Shown here: piece after piece, positions 1 through 5,369 of the stretch
How the letters are laid out: each line of letters begins with the position of its first letter
Position numbering within the stretch: the stretch's first letter is position 1
DNA from: a bacterium
GTDB lineage: Bacteria; Patescibacteria; Paceibacteria; UBA9973; SBAW01
Assembly: GCA_021825025.1 (NCBI GenBank)
Contig: JAKAIP010000053.1
Coordinates: 1 to 5,405 of the forward strand
Reading direction: 5' to 3'
Length of the DNA: 5,405 nt
Notes under the pieces: model-generated
Database searches by the model: none
The model's input: only the letters and a program-made list of their open reading frames with translations
Told to the model about the DNA's origin: nothing
Translations under genes and position numbers: made by a program

Positions 1-150
1 CCCTTTGGCTTGAAACCGCTGGCAGGCTTCGGCCACTCCGGGCAGGATCTCAAGCTCATCGACTGAAGACGGCGGATAGGTGACGGGGTCTTTGCCGAAT
101 GCCCGGTTGATCACACCATCCCGGTCCAGAAACACCGCCACTCTGCTCAC
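1..150 (-). CDS. HAD-IIIA hydrolase, GmhB-like (D-glycero-D-manno-heptose-1,7-bisphosphate phosphatase family), partial: N-terminus only
   Basis: Reading the minus strand from a GTG at 150-148 gives 50 uninterrupted codons to the window edge, beginning VSRVAVFLDRDGVINRAFGK. FLDRDGVIN is the HAD motif I (DxD, residues 9 and 11): the first Asp is the nucleophile and the second the acid/base of the phosphatase superfamily. The later stretch ELEILPGVAEACQRF matches the LPGV segment typical of the GmhB/histidinol-phosphatase (HAD-IIIA) subfamily, which removes the C7 phosphate of heptose bisphosphate in surface-sugar synthesis. Members are usually about 180-190 residues, so roughly a quarter is visible. 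The GTG overlaps the stop of the upstream SIS gene (GTGA), which supports this start and suggests translational coupling. The family is fairly secure, but the exact substrate cannot be decided from this fragment. Two of its leucine codons are CTG, a codon absent from the neighbouring plus-strand gene. Confidence 0.82.
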   Translation of the reverse strand, partial: MSRVAVFLDRDGVINRAFGKDPVTYPPSSVDELEILPGVAEACQRFQAKG

Positions 151-300
151 GCCTGGGCCACCGACTCCCACTTGCCGAGAGAGATGCGAAGGTCTGGATG
201 CGTCACAAGCAAATGCCAGATCACTGTCTGAAAAGATTCCGTATGCGGCGTCACCGTTTCGGCATTTACCGTGGGAACCACCACGCAGCAATCAGCGACC
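147..300 (-). CDS. SIS-domain protein, phosphoheptose isomerase-like, partial: C-terminus only
   Basis: A minus-strand frame ending in TGA at 149-147 is open from 320. Its last 50 residues run from VADCCVVVPTVNAETVTPHT through SFQTVIWHLLVTHPDLR to the C-terminal WESVAQA. The pattern of a hydrophobic strand ending in VPT/VPS, then a TE..Q..IWHLLV helix near the C-terminus, is that of SIS sugar-phosphate isomerases such as sedoheptulose-7-phosphate isomerase (GmhA). The 4-base overlap with a downstream GmhB-like phosphatase fits, because both act in GDP- or ADP-heptose synthesis. About three quarters of the expected protein is missing: the frame hits TAG at 323-321, and the recognisable part fades at about 300-310, where plus-strand surface-protein coding begins. 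The gene therefore appears cut by the join there. The match is from memory of the family and was not searched. Confidence 0.6.
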
Positions 301-2094
301 TTCGCAGTGAACGGTCTCGCCTACATCGGCGGTACCGGCACCTCGACCGTGCAGAATAACCTCTACGTGATGGGCTCGCTCCGCTCGACCTACTCGTACG
401 TCGGCGACCTCATCTTCGGCAATAACTTCCGCTTCGCAGAAGGTCCGTACACCGACCCTATCCAGACACTCAACTTGAAGAACCAGTTTGGCTCGACGAC
501 CGTCACGTTCGCGGATAACGGAAATGTCGGTATCGGCACCACAACCCCGAACCACACGCTCACGGTCGCGGGCGACGTCGGTGCGATCGCCTTCGTCAAT
601 ACCTCGACCCGCGACGCGAAGACGGACATCAGCTACGTCGATGCAAGTACGACCGAGGAAATGTTCAATCAGCTCGTGAACTTGAAGATCGCGAACTACC
701 GCTACAAGATCGAGGATCCATCGGACCCGCTCCGTCTCGGCTTCATCGCTGAAGATGCGCAGAAGATCGCGCCAGAGGTGCTCTCACCAGACGGCAAGGG
801 CGTCGACCTCTACAAGCTCGCGACCTTCACGCTCTCCGGTGTCCAGACACTCGCAGCGAAGGTCGACGCGCAGGACCTCCGCCTCACTTCGCTCGAAGAC
901 CGTGTGGCGAAGCTTGAGAACGGTTCGGTCTCGATCGCGAGCGGCTCGCCGATCACCTTCGCCTCAAGCTCGCTCGCGAGCGCGCTCTCGGGCTTCGGCG
1001 TCCTCATCGAGAAGGGTATCGCGCAATTCAATACACTCGTCTTCCGTCAGCTCGTCGCGAGCTCGGATGCGAATGGGACAAGCAGTGCGGGCAGCGTGAC
1101 GATCCTTGCGGGCAACACGGTCGCGCAGGTCGACAACTCGCTCGTCCTCCCGACGACGAAAGTCTTCGTCACCTTCAACACGCAGGTGAACGGCAGCTGG
1201 TGGGTCTCGGATAAGACGACTGGTTCCTTCAAAGTCGTGCTCTCGACTGCACAGGCATCGACGACCTCCTTCGACTACTTCCTCGTGCAGACCGAAGGGC
1301 AGATAGCGACCTCGAGTCCAGACGGCAGCTTCGCAGGGCAGACGGCCTCAGCAGCAACGACCGCAAGCCAGTCAGCGACAGGTATCACGCTCCTTGGCGA
1401 TAATCCGATGCACATACCGGTGGGCAGCACCTTCACTGATCCGGGTATCGTGACGAATGCACCGTACATCACCTTCGTGAACGGTATCGAGCAGCCAGTA
1501 TCGACTTCGACGATCGATACGTCGAGCCCAACGACGTACCTCATCACCTACAAGGCGACCGACGCTTCCGGCAATGTCTCGACTGCGATGCGCTCGGTGA
1601 TCGTCGGCAACCCTGATGGCACCGTAAGTATCCCGGGCGGCACGACGGTGTCGAGCGGTACAAGCAGCACGGCCGGTACGGGAAGTAGCAGCTCGACCAG
1701 CACGACGCCGCCCACCACCACATCGTCGACGACTGCCACCAGCACGCCAGCTTCAGGAGATACGACGCCGCCGGTGGTGACGCTCACGGGTGACGCGGCG
1801 ATGCAGCTCACGGTGGGCGGCACCTTCACCGATCCAGGAGCTACTGCGCTCGACAATGTCGACGGCAACCTCACGAAGAAGATCGTCGAGACCGGGAGCG
1901 TCGACACGGCAACCGTCGGCCTCTACACGCTCACCTACACAGCGACCGACGCGGCGCTTAACACGGCAAGCGTCTCGCGCGTCGTGAGTGTCGTCGCTGC
2001 ACCAGCAGCAGCTCCGGCTCCAGCACCGACTGTCGTCGCGACAAGCACCCCAACCACATTGACTGCGACCGCCTCCTCGACACCAGCGATATAA
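271..2094 (+). CDS. Surface protein with S74 intramolecular chaperone domain and two DUF5011-like Ig domains, 5'-truncated
   Basis: A predicted large surface-exposed or fibre-like structural protein. Residues 1-110 hold beta-repeat segments of the type ending NVGIGTTTP (85-93). An S74 (endosialidase-type chaperone/autoprotease) domain follows: Ser112 and Lys117 sit in STRDAK with the Ser-x4-Lys spacing of the S74 dyad, then RLGFIAEDAQKIAPEV (155-170) and VDLYKLATFTLSGVQTL (178-194). Residues 193-216 form a short predicted coiled coil, as usual at the end of these trimerising domains. Next come a beta-rich unit (about 270-345, with SWWVSDKTTGSF), an Ig-like DUF5011-type domain (371-446), a Ser/Thr/Gly linker (447-500), a second, canonical DUF5011 domain (501-575, GGTFTDPGATALDNVDGNLT) and an Ala/Pro/Thr tail. 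No LPXTG motif, C-terminal membrane segment or signal peptide is visible. The GTG at 271 lies inside a GTTT repeat and is probably not the true start; the frame is open only back to 232 (TGA at 229-231). No in-frame CTG codon was found in its 607 codons. Confidence 0.85.
   Translation: MGTTTQQSATFAVNGLAYIGGTGTSTVQNNLYVMGSLRSTYSYVGDLIFGNNFRFAEGPYTDPIQTLNLKNQFGSTTVTFADNGNVGIGTTTPNHTLTVAGDVGAIAFVNTSTRDAKTDISYVDASTTEEMFNQLVNLKIANYRYKIEDPSDPLRLGFIAEDAQKIAPEVLSPDGKGVDLYKLATFTLSGVQTLAAKVDAQDLRLTSLEDRVAKLENGSVSIASGSPITFASSSLASALSGFGVLIEKGIAQFNTLVFRQLVASSDANGTSSAGSVTILAGNTVAQVDNSLVLPTTKVFVTFNTQVNGSWWVSDKTTGSFKVVLSTAQASTTSFDYFLVQTEGQIATSSPDGSFAGQTASAATTASQSATGITLLGDNPMHIPVGSTFTDPGIVTNAPYITFVNGIEQPVSTSTIDTSSPTTYLITYKATDASGNVSTAMRSVIVGNPDGTVSIPGGTTVSSGTSSTAGTGSSSSTSTTPPTTTSSTTATSTPASGDTTPPVVTLTGDAAMQLTVGGTFTDPGATALDNVDGNLTKKIVETGSVDTATVGLYTLTYTATDAALNTASVSRVVSVVAAPAAAPAPAPTVVATSTPTTLTATASSTPAI
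290..310. other. Probable breakpoint or chimeric join between two truncated, divergently oriented genes
   Basis: Left of this point the minus strand reads as the end of a SIS protein. Right of it the plus strand reads as the middle of an S74 surface protein. Both genes have lost their 5' ends at the same place, and no promoter, signal peptide or normal start lies between them. Leucine codon use also differs, with CTG present on the left and absent on the right. The exact base cannot be fixed because both readings look plausible across about 270-315. Confidence 0.55.
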
Positions 2095-2102
2095 GGTATG
2101 CA
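2092..2102 (+). repeat. Shared 11-base start context, copy 1 (stop of the S74 gene and start of the PemK-like gene)
   Basis: TAAGGTATGCA includes the TAA stop of the S74 gene (2092-2094) and the ATG of the PemK-like gene (2098). The same 11 bases occur at 4772-4782 around the start of the NYN gene. Counting flanks, 17 of 19 positions agree. The AAGG lies only about one base from the ATG, too close for a normal Shine-Dalgarno interaction, so its role is unclear. Confidence 0.6.
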
Positions 2103-2565
2103 AAAGGATTTTGACAGATGGAATAAAGTAAAGAAGGAGGTAAACGCTCTCGAATTGCGAACGGATGTCTTCTATCATGAGCGCGAAGTATGGTGGTGTT
2201 CTATCGGTCTAAATGTTGATGTAGAAACTGATGGGAAACAGACAAATTTCGAGCGACCGGTACTGGTTCTACGAAAGTTTAATAAGGAAATGTTTTGGGG
2301 TATACCTCTTACCTCAAAACCACGAAAAGGAAAGTATTACGAGAAGGTCATACACGATAAGGGTGTAGCGTGGGTAATGCTCACACAAATGAGAGTATTT
2401 AGTAGCAAACGGTTACTACGGAAAATAGGCATGATATCGACAGAAGATTTTAGAAATATCCAAAAAAGAATATACGAACTTCTGATAAAAATCGAGCCCC
2501 TCCAGAAGGAGGGGCTCTCGGAGGCCGAAGCCACTAATAAAGCAAGTATATATGGACACGATTAA
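2098..2565 (+). CDS. PemK/MazF-like endoribonuclease toxin, orphan
   Basis: A 155-residue soluble protein that looks like the PemK/MazF family of sequence-specific mRNA interferases. The N-terminus MQKDFDRWNKVKKEV is a charged helix typical of the CPR version. The core follows as REVWWCSIGLNV (29-40, the first SH3-like barrel strand), RPVLVLRKFN (53-62), FWGIPLTSK (66-74), then WVMLTQMRVFSSKRLLRKIG (92-111), which matches the conserved Q-R...RL..KIG end of the fold. The core ends near residue 131. The last 24 residues (IEPLQKEGLSEAEATNKA...) are a tail encoded by a GC-rich hairpin. It starts 3 bp after the S74 gene and overlaps the LamG gene by 14 bp. No MazE/PemI-like antitoxin lies beside it. 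A hand-counted block (2281-2340) is 35% GC, against 63% in a block of the upstream gene (781-840), which suggests separate acquisition. Ribonuclease activity is inferred from the family. Confidence 0.8.
   Translation: MQKDFDRWNKVKKEVNALELRTDVFYHEREVWWCSIGLNVDVETDGKQTNFERPVLVLRKFNKEMFWGIPLTSKPRKGKYYEKVIHDKGVAWVMLTQMRVFSSKRLLRKIGMISTEDFRNIQKRIYELLIKIEPLQKEGLSEAEATNKASIYGHD
2494..2517 (-). terminator. Intrinsic terminator-like hairpin reading on the minus strand, inside the PemK-like coding end
   Basis: GAGCCCCTCC (2494-2503) and GGAGGGGCTC (2508-2517) form a perfect 10-bp stem with a 4-base loop. On the minus strand the stem is followed after two bases by TTTTT (complement of 2487-2491), the layout of a rho-independent terminator for leftward transcription. 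On the plus strand the stem is followed by TCGGAGGCC with no T-run, so it is a poor terminator for the operon. It encodes the EPLQKEGLS tail of the PemK-like protein. Confidence 0.7.
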
Positions 2566-4762
2566 AAAGTCAACAAGGGTAGCAATACATGGCGAAGTCC
2601 GACCTCGCCAGAAGGGGCTCATCGTCCTCTTCGCGCTTATGGCGCTCGCTACGCTCGCGCCCACCACCCCCGCCCACGCAAGCACGATCAATGCGACGCT
2701 CTCGATGCCGCCGAATAATCTCGGCCTCGTCGGCTGGTGGACGATGGATGGCGCGAATATGGTTTCGAACGTCGCCGACAGTAGCGGTCAGGGGAACAAC
2801 GGTAATCTAATGGGCGGCGCTACGACGACAGTGCCAGGCCCTGTCGGTCAGGCGCTGTTATTCAAGGGGGCAAACTATGTGACCGTACCCTATAGTGCAT
2901 CAATCGCCCCGATTCGAATCACGGTCAGTTATTGGATGAAAGAAACTGCAGCTCCTGCATTTTTGGATACTTTGGTTACAAGAAAAGATGATGGTACCGG
3001 AATTTCATATTTCTCAGATATGCGAGGAACTAGTAATCAAAGTCCGACATTTGGTACCGATCCAGGTTTCAATCATCTTGTAACAGCAAACTCTTCTCTT
3101 ACTGTTGGTCGTTGGTACCATATTGTCGGCACTTTTGATGGCGGCACGTACAGGATTTATATTAATGGGATATTAGATAACGCTCTTGTCGATGGAACAC
3201 CCCTATATACCAGTACGGTTCCTTTAGATATTGGATACTTGGATCTTAATGGAGTATCTTCTCGTTTTTTCCACGGCTCCATCGACGACATCCGCATCTA
3301 CAACCGCGCGCTCTCGGCGAGCGAGATCAAGCAGATCTACAACGCTGGCACAGGCACTCACACGAATGCTTCGCTCAACCCGCCCAACTTGCAGAACGGC
3401 CTCGTCGGCTGGTGGACGATGGATGGCGCGAATATGGTGAGCAATGTCGCTGACAGTAGCGGGCAGGGGAACAATGGCAATCTAATGGGTGGTGCTACGA
3501 CGACAGTCCCTGGCGAGGTCGGCCAAGCTTTGAAGTTTAATGGTACGAGTCAGTACGTAGATTTGGGAACACAAGCAGCCCCGCCCTCGATGTCTTTTTC
3601 TGTGTGGATAAAACCAAATGCGTACCCAGTTGGTTCGGCTTTTTCTGAACCTCTAAGGAAAGAAAGTAGTTATGAAATTTCTTTATCCGGCACGGGCAAT
3701 TCATTGGCAAACTCTGCAGTCGTTGGAGTAAAAGATACTTCAGACAATAGATATGAAATTGATGTGCCGTTCTCTTACATTCCTCTCAATACTTGGACAC
3801 TTATCACTCTGACGGCGGTAAGTAATTCATATGTAAAAGTCTATGTGAATGGCGTTCAGTACGGGAGCGATGTTAGTTTCCCTACTAGTATCGGAAATAC
3901 GAGCGGGAATCACATATTCTTGGGAACGTATGGAACAACAGCCCCCAGCCTCGGAAGATGGTTCTCTGGATCTGTCGACGATTTTCGCATCTACAACCGC
4001 GCACTTTCGGCGCAGGAGGTACAGCAGCTCTATAACCTCGGCGGAGCAACCCACGTGAACGCGACAGTGAATCCGCCGAATCTCCAGAGCGGCCTTGTCG
4101 GACACTGGACCTTCGACGGTCCCGATATGGTGAGCAACGTCGCCGACAGTAGTGGCCAGGGGAACAATGGTCGTCTCATCGGCTTCATTTCCACCACTAC
4201 CGTCCCCGGCCCCATCGGCCAGGCACTGAGCCTCAATAATGGTACTAGTCCCTATATACAATATGTACAAACAACAACCAACTATGGTAATGCTAGCTCT
4301 TTGACGAAAATAACGGTATCCGCATGGTTTAAAACAAGTACGGCATCAGGAAGGACTATAATTACGTTGGACAGAAAACAAGACGGAACAGACACTGTTG
4401 GCGATAGAACTATATATATCGGTACCGACGGAAGAGTCTATGGATATGTCTATGACACAGCGCAAAAGTACTCCATTTCGACGAATACTTATACTGATAA
4501 CAAATGGCACCACGCAGTAGCAGTGATCAATGCAGGGAATGCAATAACGTTGTATATAGACGGTATAGCGCAATCATCAACAAGCATCGGAACTCCTTAT
4601 TCTGGCTATTCTAATAGTTATTGGGTCATAGGGAACTATTCTGGTGCAGGATTGCTCAATGCGTCATCTGGCGTTTTTCCAGGGAAGATTGACGACGTCC
4701 GCATCTACAACCGCGCACTCTCGGCGCAGGAGGTACAGCAGCTCTACAATCTCGGGCACTAA
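2552..4762 (+). CDS. Secreted protein with three LamG (concanavalin A-like lectin) domains
   Basis: A 736-residue predicted secreted protein. Residues 1-43 are a signal peptide: basic start (KK, R, RPRQK), hydrophobic stretch GLIVLFALMALATLAP (22-37) and likely AHA-S cleavage after 43, which supports the ATG at 2552. The rest is three LamG/Laminin_G_3 beta-sandwich modules, about 57-265, 282-497 and 513-736. Each opens with GLVGWWTMDG or GLVGHWTFDG, then SNVADSSGQGNNG and a VPG-x-x-GQAL segment, has a W-x-x-I or W-H-H-A strand with YINGI/YVNGV/YIDGI, and ends in DD-x-RIYNRALSA-x-E. Linkers of the form NA(T/S)-x-NPPNLQ join them. These domains usually bind carbohydrate or protein; no catalytic domain, LPXTG motif or C-terminal membrane helix is seen, so adhesion or cell-surface decoration is inferred. 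Its first 14 bp overlap the PemK-like gene, and no Shine-Dalgarno sequence is evident. Module edges are GC-rich and nearly identical, whereas cores are AT-rich and divergent. Confidence 0.88.
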   Translation: MDTIKKSTRVAIHGEVRPRQKGLIVLFALMALATLAPTTPAHASTINATLSMPPNNLGLVGWWTMDGANMVSNVADSSGQGNNGNLMGGATTTVPGPVGQALLFKGANYVTVPYSASIAPIRITVSYWMKETAAPAFLDTLVTRKDDGTGISYFSDMRGTSNQSPTFGTDPGFNHLVTANSSLTVGRWYHIVGTFDGGTYRIYINGILDNALVDGTPLYTSTVPLDIGYLDLNGVSSRFFHGSIDDIRIYNRALSASEIKQIYNAGTGTHTNASLNPPNLQNGLVGWWTMDGANMVSNVADSSGQGNNGNLMGGATTTVPGEVGQALKFNGTSQYVDLGTQAAPPSMSFSVWIKPNAYPVGSAFSEPLRKESSYEISLSGTGNSLANSAVVGVKDTSDNRYEIDVPFSYIPLNTWTLITLTAVSNSYVKVYVNGVQYGSDVSFPTSIGNTSGNHIFLGTYGTTAPSLGRWFSGSVDDFRIYNRALSAQEVQQLYNLGGATHVNATVNPPNLQSGLVGHWTFDGPDMVSNVADSSGQGNNGRLIGFISTTTVPGPIGQALSLNNGTSPYIQYVQTTTNYGNASSLTKITVSAWFKTSTASGRTIITLDRKQDGTDTVGDRTIYIGTDGRVYGYVYDTAQKYSISTNTYTDNKWHHAVAVINAGNAITLYIDGIAQSSTSIGTPYSGYSNSYWVIGNYSGAGLLNASSGVFPGKIDDVRIYNRALSAQEVQQLYNLGH
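2722..2857 (+). repeat. LamG framework repeat, left edge, copy 1
   Basis: Encodes the GLVGWWTMDG to GQAL segment of the first LamG module. Positions 2722-2763 are identical, base for base, to 3397-3438 (42 nt), and similarity continues to the end of the segment. A 60-bp block overlapping its start (2701-2760) counts 60% GC, against 37% in a block of the adjoining core (3001-3060). Confidence 0.85.
3284..3343 (+). repeat. LamG framework repeat, right edge, copy 1
   Basis: Encodes DDIRIYNRALSASEIKQIYN, the last strand and closing segment of the first LamG module. It is GC-rich and similar to copies at 3977-4036 and 4691-4750, but is the most divergent of the three after the NRALSA codons. Confidence 0.8.
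3397..3532 (+). repeat. LamG framework repeat, left edge, copy 2
   Basis: Second copy of the GLVGWWTMDG to GQAL segment, at a constant offset of 675 bp (225 codons) from copy 1 with no gaps. The first 42 bases are identical to copy 1; later differences look mostly synonymous. Confidence 0.85.
3977..4036 (+). repeat. LamG framework repeat, right edge, copy 2
   Basis: Encodes DDFRIYNRALSAQEVQQLYN. By hand alignment it matches copy 3 (4691-4750) at 54 of 60 bases, including a 26-base identical run covering SAQEVQQL, while the preceding cores are unrelated at the DNA level. Confidence 0.85.
4090..4228 (+). repeat. LamG framework repeat, left edge, copy 3
   Basis: Third copy of the left edge, encoding GLVGHWTFDG to GQAL. 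It is one codon longer than copies 1 and 2 and more divergent, but still GC-rich and shares the SNVADSSGQGNNG block. Confidence 0.8.
4691..4750 (+). repeat. LamG framework repeat, right edge, copy 3
   Basis: Encodes DDVRIYNRALSAQEVQQLYN at the very end of the protein. The gene stops four codons later, exactly where the inter-module linker would begin. Its last bases run into the 31-bp direct repeat. Confidence 0.85.
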
Positions 4763-4770
4763 CATGGCAT
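4740..4770 (+). repeat. 31-bp direct repeat, left copy (3' end of the LamG gene)
   Basis: Covers the last codons of the LamG gene, its TAA stop (4760-4762) and 8 bases beyond. All 31 bases recur at 5370-5400. The match breaks at both ends (4739 C against 5369 T; 4771 G against 5401 T). The two copies enclose the NYN gene. Confidence 0.92.
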
Positions 4771-4771
4771 G

Positions 4772-4782
4772 TAAGGTATGCA
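4772..4782 (+). repeat. Shared 11-base start context, copy 2 (start of the NYN gene)
   Basis: TAAGGTATGCA with the NYN ATG at 4778; identical to 2092-2102 at the PemK-like start. Here the TAA is not the stop of the upstream gene, which ends at 4762, so conservation of these bases is not explained by a shared stop codon. Confidence 0.6.
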
Positions 4783-5311
4783 GAAAAAAGAAAACAACTA
4801 CGCATTCATAGATAGTCAGAATCTGAATCTCGGTATTCAAAGTCTTGGTTGGAAACTAGATTATAGGAGATTCAGGGTATTCCTCGCTGAAAGGTATGGG
4901 GTTACCAAGGCGTATATGTTCATCGGCTTCGTGGCTCTCAACCAATCGCTCTACGACTCTCTACAAGAAGCCGGATTCATCTTGAAGTTCAAGTCGACGA
5001 TACCGGATGCGGATGGAAAGATAAAAGGAAATATAGATGCCGATCTTGTATTGCGAGCGATTCTTGAGATTTCTGAATACGATAAGGCGGTTATCGTCTC
5101 AAGTGATGGAGATTTTTATTCACTTGTTCAGCACCTCTACGAGGTCGGGAAATTAAAAGTCGTTCTGAGTCCTGATATCGGGGTGGCTTCACGTTTATTG
5201 AAACAAACGGCGAGGGAAAAGATAAAGTTTATGAATAATTTGCGTGCCTTATTGGAGTATAAAAGAAAAGCACTGCGTGAAGACGGAACATCACGAAGTG
5301 CCTTTCCCTAG
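4778..5311 (+). CDS. NYN domain (PIN-like, LabA/DUF88 family) predicted nuclease
   Basis: A 177-residue soluble protein. NYN domains are PIN-like nuclease folds that bind a divalent metal through conserved acidic residues and usually act on RNA. The visible motifs are YAFIDSQNLN (8-17, Asp12 and Asn15), KGNIDADLVL (83-92, Asp87 and Asp89) and AVIVSSDGDFYSLV (104-117, Asp110 and Asp112), in the family order and spacing, so all the expected acidic residues are present. A basic, polar tail (YKRKALREDGTSRSAFP) follows the domain; the related CPR proteins I recall also end in a DETSRGAF-like tail. It starts 15 bp after the LamG stop, with no clear Shine-Dalgarno sequence beyond AAGG next to the ATG. 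A hand-counted block (5101-5160) is 38% GC. The gene lies between the two copies of a 31-bp direct repeat. Its target and its link to the LamG protein are unknown. Confidence 0.85.
   Translation: MQKKENNYAFIDSQNLNLGIQSLGWKLDYRRFRVFLAERYGVTKAYMFIGFVALNQSLYDSLQEAGFILKFKSTIPDADGKIKGNIDADLVLRAILEISEYDKAVIVSSDGDFYSLVQHLYEVGKLKVVLSPDIGVASRLLKQTAREKIKFMNNLRALLEYKRKALREDGTSRSAFP
5267..5305 (+). terminator. Hairpin in the last codons of the NYN gene, possible terminator
   Basis: CACTGCGTGA (5271-5280) pairs with TCACGAAGTG (5291-5300) at 9 of 10 positions around a 10-base loop. AAAG (5267-5270) can extend the stem with CTTT (5302-5305) past one bulged C. The following T-run is weak (CTTTCCC), so termination is possible but not certain. 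The hairpin encodes the ALREDGTSRSAF tail, and the stop codon lies just beyond it. Confidence 0.5.
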
Positions 5312-5369
5312 AGATACATTCCTATGATATCTGGCCACACACACACAGTCAAGAGTGCTTGGGGGCAAT

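Noticed and set aside
80..310. Plus-strand 76-codon frame at the left end
   Set aside because: Antisense to the SIS and HAD fragments, which have recognisable motifs; it crosses the suspected join.
755..1099. Arg/Ser-rich plus-strand frame inside the S74 gene
   Set aside because: It is a shifted-frame reading of the GC-rich S74 coding sequence, with biased composition and no recognisable domain.
2111..2116. TTGACA, a -35-like hexamer
   Set aside because: No -10-like sequence at 16-18 bases; it is inside coding sequence.
2134..2140. AAGGAGG, a perfect Shine-Dalgarno-like sequence in the PemK-like gene
   Set aside because: It encodes part of KKEV. The next in-frame start (TTG at 2155) is 14 bases away, too far, and would remove the conserved MQKDF N-terminus.
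1753..2178. Minus-strand 141-codon frame across the end of the S74 gene and the start of the PemK-like gene
   Set aside because: Cys/Arg-rich antisense of clearly coding sequence that crosses two real genes; no domain.
3827..4270. Minus-strand 147-codon frame opposite LamG modules 2 and 3
   Set aside because: Lies antisense to well-supported LamG coding sequence and shows no domain.
2722..4750. CRISPR-like or diversity-generating-retroelement repeat array
   Set aside because: The repeats are in-frame coding edges hundreds of bases apart, and no reverse transcriptase, template repeat or Cas gene is present in the window.
5336..5347. (CA)6 run
   Set aside because: Short simple repeat that can arise by chance; no function can be argued.
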